11,565 nt of DNA. Source: Pleurotus ostreatus/Saccharomyces cerevisiae fusant. Taxonomy: Eukaryota > Opisthokonta. Location of the stretch: contig JAMQCK010001141.1 of assembly GCA_024196135.1 (NCBI GenBank), forward strand, positions 1 to 11,565. The letters run 5' to 3'. Each line of letters starts with the position of its first letter. Positions within the stretch are counted from its first letter, which is position 1. The notes beneath the pieces were generated by a model. It was not told the origin of the DNA. It made no database searches and saw only the letters and a list, made by a program, of their open reading frames with translations. The position numbers and the translations under genes were made by a program. This document shows positions 8,660 to 11,565 of this stretch, piece by piece.

Positions 8660-10729
8660 TTAGACTGAGAAAGCACGAACGAGGCCGAGTGATCCTCTCT
8701 CCATGCGTACACTGAAGCCACCCAGGATCTCCGAACCGAAGTATCGCTTGCACTCGTACATGTCATGCAAAGCCTTTCGCGCGTTCACTCTCAGCAAGAG
8801 ATTCTTGACCTCCTCGTCGCCTCCTGATAGCTCGTCGATGCGCTTTATGTCGCTGGCCGCGCCTGTTTGCACGAGGAGATCGACCTTGTCGCGCGCGTGG
8901 GGTGACTGCGAGTCTGAGAATATATTCTGACAGAAGGTCATGGTGGCCTGAAGCTCGCTTTGACTGACGCTGGCGTCAGTGTCAGCGGCCCCCTGAATGA
9001 CTACGCAAAGGGTCAGAATGAGGTGCATGATGAGCAGGCGTGCGATACGCACCAGGACGGAGGAATTGGAAGGCACGGTCGAAGTTATCCTCGTCCACCT
9101 CGAACATCACCGGCTCTTCTTGGGCTTTGATCTGCTTATAGATGCCCAAGACGATGAACAAAAACCTTGTTACACCGTCAATAATTGCTGCGAGGCCGCT
9201 GATCCAATTGCGTACCTCGTAAAGGCGGTCCCGACCTTGGAGTGATGAAATTCGAAGCCCTGCTTTGCCGTACAGTCGCCGCGAATGACGGCTGCAATCG
9301 TGCTGGCCGCCGATAGTCCGCCAGTGAGTGCCAGATGAATGCCTGACGAGAAGAAGGGATCGATGAACGCTAGAGGGGAATGAAAGTCAGTGTCAGCATC
9401 GCGGCTAGCACACTGATCAGGTTCACGTACAGGCCGCGTCGCCCGCGAGACGCCAATTTACACCTCCGTACGCCTTCGAGTTATAACTGTAATCGCCTGC
9501 GGTGCGGACGCTGCCTTTCTCCCCGGCGAACGTCGCGTCACCCAGGAGCCGTCGTAAATTGGGAACAAGCTCGAGCTCACGCAAGTAGTGTGCGTGGAGA
9601 ACGTCGTCCGAAGGGGACCCGGTCTTCACCTCATTCTTCTTGCGCCGGTTGCAGTCTTCGGCTTCGACTATCCCCACCGATATGGTGCCGTCGTGCAGGG
9701 GAATATACCACGCCCAGCCGCTCTCATCTATCCCAATGTCAGAACTAGCGTAAGCGTATCCGAAGTCAGGGGACGCACCTGTAAGTGCCTCGAAGAAAGG
9801 CGCGTTGTGGCGATCGGATCCGGGCATGTACGTGCCTCCGCCTCGCCAGTAGCCCCATTGCGCGATATTTTTCAGGTTCGGATTGAAGGTACGGCTTCTG
9901 AGGTATTTCGTGGACATGATGCCGTTGCGTCCAGACGCATCGATGAGCCAGTCGAAGGAAATTACACCGTTGGTTCTGTCAGATGGACGCGTCCATTGGG
10001 CGGCGGTGGGATGGGCGGTGTGAGGCTTCTCGCGATCGACGGGAGAAGAAAAGATGAGAGCGTCGACGCGAATGCCTTCGAAGACTTTGGCACCACATGA
10101 TGCGGCGTGGCGAAGCAGGACCTCGTCGAACTCGGAGCGTATCTGGGAAGACATGATTAGCACATATCCCGCCGTAGAGGAGACGTCAATTACCACATTC
10201 CATGACCAATTGTCAGGATTCGGCTTGCAGAAGTCGGTATCTGTACAGCACGTGAGAAGTGCAAAGAGTACGGAGACCTGTATACGCACAGCCCTCTCGT
10301 TTATTTTGGTGCAGCTTCACGGCAGCGCCACGCTGATGAATGCAATCGGGTCAGTGCCACTGAATTACTGCCGCTGGCCACGTACCTTAACGGCGAACCC
10401 GCGCTCAGCGACTTTGTCTTCGGCGTCGATGAATCGCAAAAACGACCTCAGTGAAGGGAGCATGCTCTCGCCGATGTGATACCGAGGAAAGTGGTCGCGC
10501 TCAAGGACGGTGACCTCGAAGCCCTCTGTAGATCCATCTCAATACAACGTTGCATGACGATGAGGCGCTATACGTGCCACGCGCGAGCACAGCAGCCGCA
10601 TAAGAGCCTGCGGGGCCGCCCCCGATGACAAGGACCCTCGTCGAAGATGGCTGGAAGCTCAATCAGAAGATACCCTTGCGCGATGATGGCTCGGACGCTT
10701 ACCACAATAGTATCCGCGTCGATAGCCAT
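8660..10729 (-). CDS. FAD-dependent halogenase (fungal secondary-metabolite type)
   Basis: Minus-strand model, ten exons: 10729-10703, 10650-10578, 10525-10386, 10332-10290, 10240-10194, 10142-9779, 9727-9431, 9369-9216, 9165-9053, 9000-8660, giving 532 aa. Every junction keeps phase. It should use reduced FAD, O2 and halide (normally chloride) to halogenate an activated, often phenolic or indolic ring. Visible motifs: Rossmann GGGPAG at 19-24; E42 ending the second strand; GESMLPS at 52-58; a probable catalytic Lys at K80 in F-x-x-K-x-G, the last codon before an intron; W236-x-W238-x-I240-P241, the halogenase signature; GDAAS at 327-331 followed by FIDPFFSSG. The C-terminal part (EDNFDRAF, then RPVIQG) matches what I recall of basidiomycete halogenases such as the Armillaria ArmH enzymes. 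Introns are 49-61 nt. Start ATG 10729 has G at -3 and +4. A flavin reductase partner is needed and none is visible here. All motifs are intact; the substrate cannot be told. Confidence 0.93.
9728..9778 (-). other. Stop-free 51-nt intron hidden inside an open frame of the halogenase
   Basis: On the minus strand the segment starts gtgcgt, contains a ttctgac branch-like site and ends ggatag. Its length is a multiple of three and it has no stop, so it reads through as 17 extra residues. Removing it joins EALT to [10 protein letters not shown], the contiguous sequence expected for this family just before the W-x-W-x-I-P signature. Confidence 0.85.
10526..10577 (-). other. Probable GC-AG intron in the halogenase
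   Basis: With donor gcacgt the exon ends CTC GCG CGT G and joins AG GGC TTC, giving LAREGFEV after the Rossmann motif, the expected family spacing. A GT donor three bases upstream (gtggca) is possible in the same phase but gives LAQGFEV, one residue shorter, and matches the donor consensus poorly. Confidence 0.68.
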
Positions 10730-10785
10730 GCCGCGAACGGAGAGGAAGAGATGATGAAGCCGCCAGAGTTCGACGATCCTACCGG

Positions 10786-10793
10786 CTTTTATA
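10786..10793 (-). promoter_or_regulatory. TATA box of the halogenase gene
   Basis: TATAAAAG reads on the minus strand from 10793 to 10786, 64 bp upstream of the ATG at 10729. This supports the very short first exon (27 nt) and its start codon. Confidence 0.65.
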
Positions 10794-11565
10794 CCAGGTC
10801 CGCAACATATTGGCCGGGGATCAGTGGCATGGGCGCGGAAGCATTCCCGCTAGGCATGAAATTGACACGGGGCCGAGAGCATTCAACCCCCCGAGCTAGT
10901 TTTCTTGGGAAGAGGCCCGAGCGTAAAGGATCAGCACCTGCCCACCCTCGCAGCATGGGCGGTGTCAGGACGCGCATTCCGGGATGGTGTGTAAGACGGT
11001 AGGCATCAATTTGAAGCAGAAGACGCGCGCCTGCTCCCGGACAGAGCGCAGAGCAGGCATGATTTTCTCGCGCTAGAACTTGTGCGGCGTGGGATGCAGG
11101 GGATCGACACATAGCCGCCCAAGCCACTCTGCAGTAGAATGTATTGCGTTGGTGTGTCAAGCGCGTAAATGGTAGCTTCGCTGCGGCGCCCATTGCTATC
11201 CATCCAATATCCATCGCTGAAATTCTGCAGGCGCTAATCAGACAGGCGCCTATGTCAATTCCATTGGTACACACCTCTCGTATTCAGGCATAGATTGAAC
11301 AAGCGCCACCAACATCATACGCTGATTACGCGACGACATGAGATTGGATCCACGATATAGCTGGAAAATCAGACCAGGTTGTAGCTCGAAGCGCACCATA
11401 GGACGCTGTGCAGAGGGCGCGCCTCGAACAGTCGTAGTGTATACTCCGTGTCAAGCATACTTCCGCCTCTGTATTCTCTTACCTTGAAGGGTTAGTGGAA
11501 GACAAAGAGTCATGATTCGATCGCTGGGGTAGAGTGATCGAATATTTCCTTGAGGGCCTGCAGCA
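10794..11565. other. Right-hand region without an assembled gene
   Basis: This is the halogenase upstream region. No gene can be assembled. Short protein-like stretches occur on the minus strand: 11399-11250 (49 aa from an ATG), the frame around 11224-11006 (DGYWMDSNGRR...), and 11563-11510 (17 residues then TGA, LQALKEIFDHSTPAIES). A consensus-like donor sits at 11482 (caag|gtaaga, minus strand). These do not join into one consistent frame that I trust. They may be the decayed or partial 3' end of a neighbouring minus-strand gene. Confidence 0.4.

Noticed and set aside
9588..10100. 170-codon plus-strand open frame
   Set aside because: Antisense to the halogenase exons whose motifs are unambiguous on the other strand.
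10789..11274. 161-codon open frame on the minus strand upstream of the halogenase
   Set aside because: It ends within the halogenase TATA box region, has no recognisable motif and uses rare codons. It is most likely fortuitous, though the region is not fully explained.

Overview
The window looks like a nuclear genome segment of a filamentous basidiomycete, most likely an Agaricomycete (mushroom or polypore lineage). The evidence is the gene style. Genes are spaced a few hundred bases apart and are cut by many GT-AG (sometimes GC-AG) introns of about 50 nt with CTGAC/CTAAC-like branch points. TATA boxes lie 59 to 69 bp upstream of the ATGs. The proteins resemble families expanded in these fungi. 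I saw no bacterial operon signals, tRNA, rRNA, CRISPR array or intact transposon.

Layout. (1) Positions 2-3433 hold two tandem, same-strand paralogues encoding MYND-type zinc-finger proteins. The first is cut by the left window edge and the second is complete (551 aa). Both have a helical N-terminal region, a MYND finger with an unusual C-x-C spacing, and a conserved C-terminal module. The gap between them holds a short minus-strand reading frame that looks like a stranded last exon of an unrelated gene. (2) Positions 3799-8556 hold a six-exon gene for a 1444-aa, mostly disordered protein. It carries five copies of a Cys module (four are C-x4-C-x12-C-x2-[CH], the last is shortened), basic nuclear-localisation-like patches and a Tyr/Pro-rich low-complexity domain. 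I know of no named family for it, and it is the best candidate here for something undescribed. (3) Positions 10729-8660 on the minus strand hold a ten-exon gene for a 532-aa FAD-dependent halogenase of the fungal secondary-metabolism type, convergent with the previous gene. (4) From about 10800 to the right edge there is no gene I can assemble, only short open stretches on the minus strand.

How they work together. The two MYND genes are products of tandem duplication. The Cys-module gene is plausibly a nuclear or nucleic-acid-associated protein, by inference only. The halogenase would chlorinate a metabolite made by enzymes that would have to lie to the right of the window or elsewhere. Nothing in the sequence ties the halogenase functionally to the other three genes. 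All splice models were assembled by hand from reading frame, splice signals and family or paralogue agreement; the halogenase and MYND models are the firmest.
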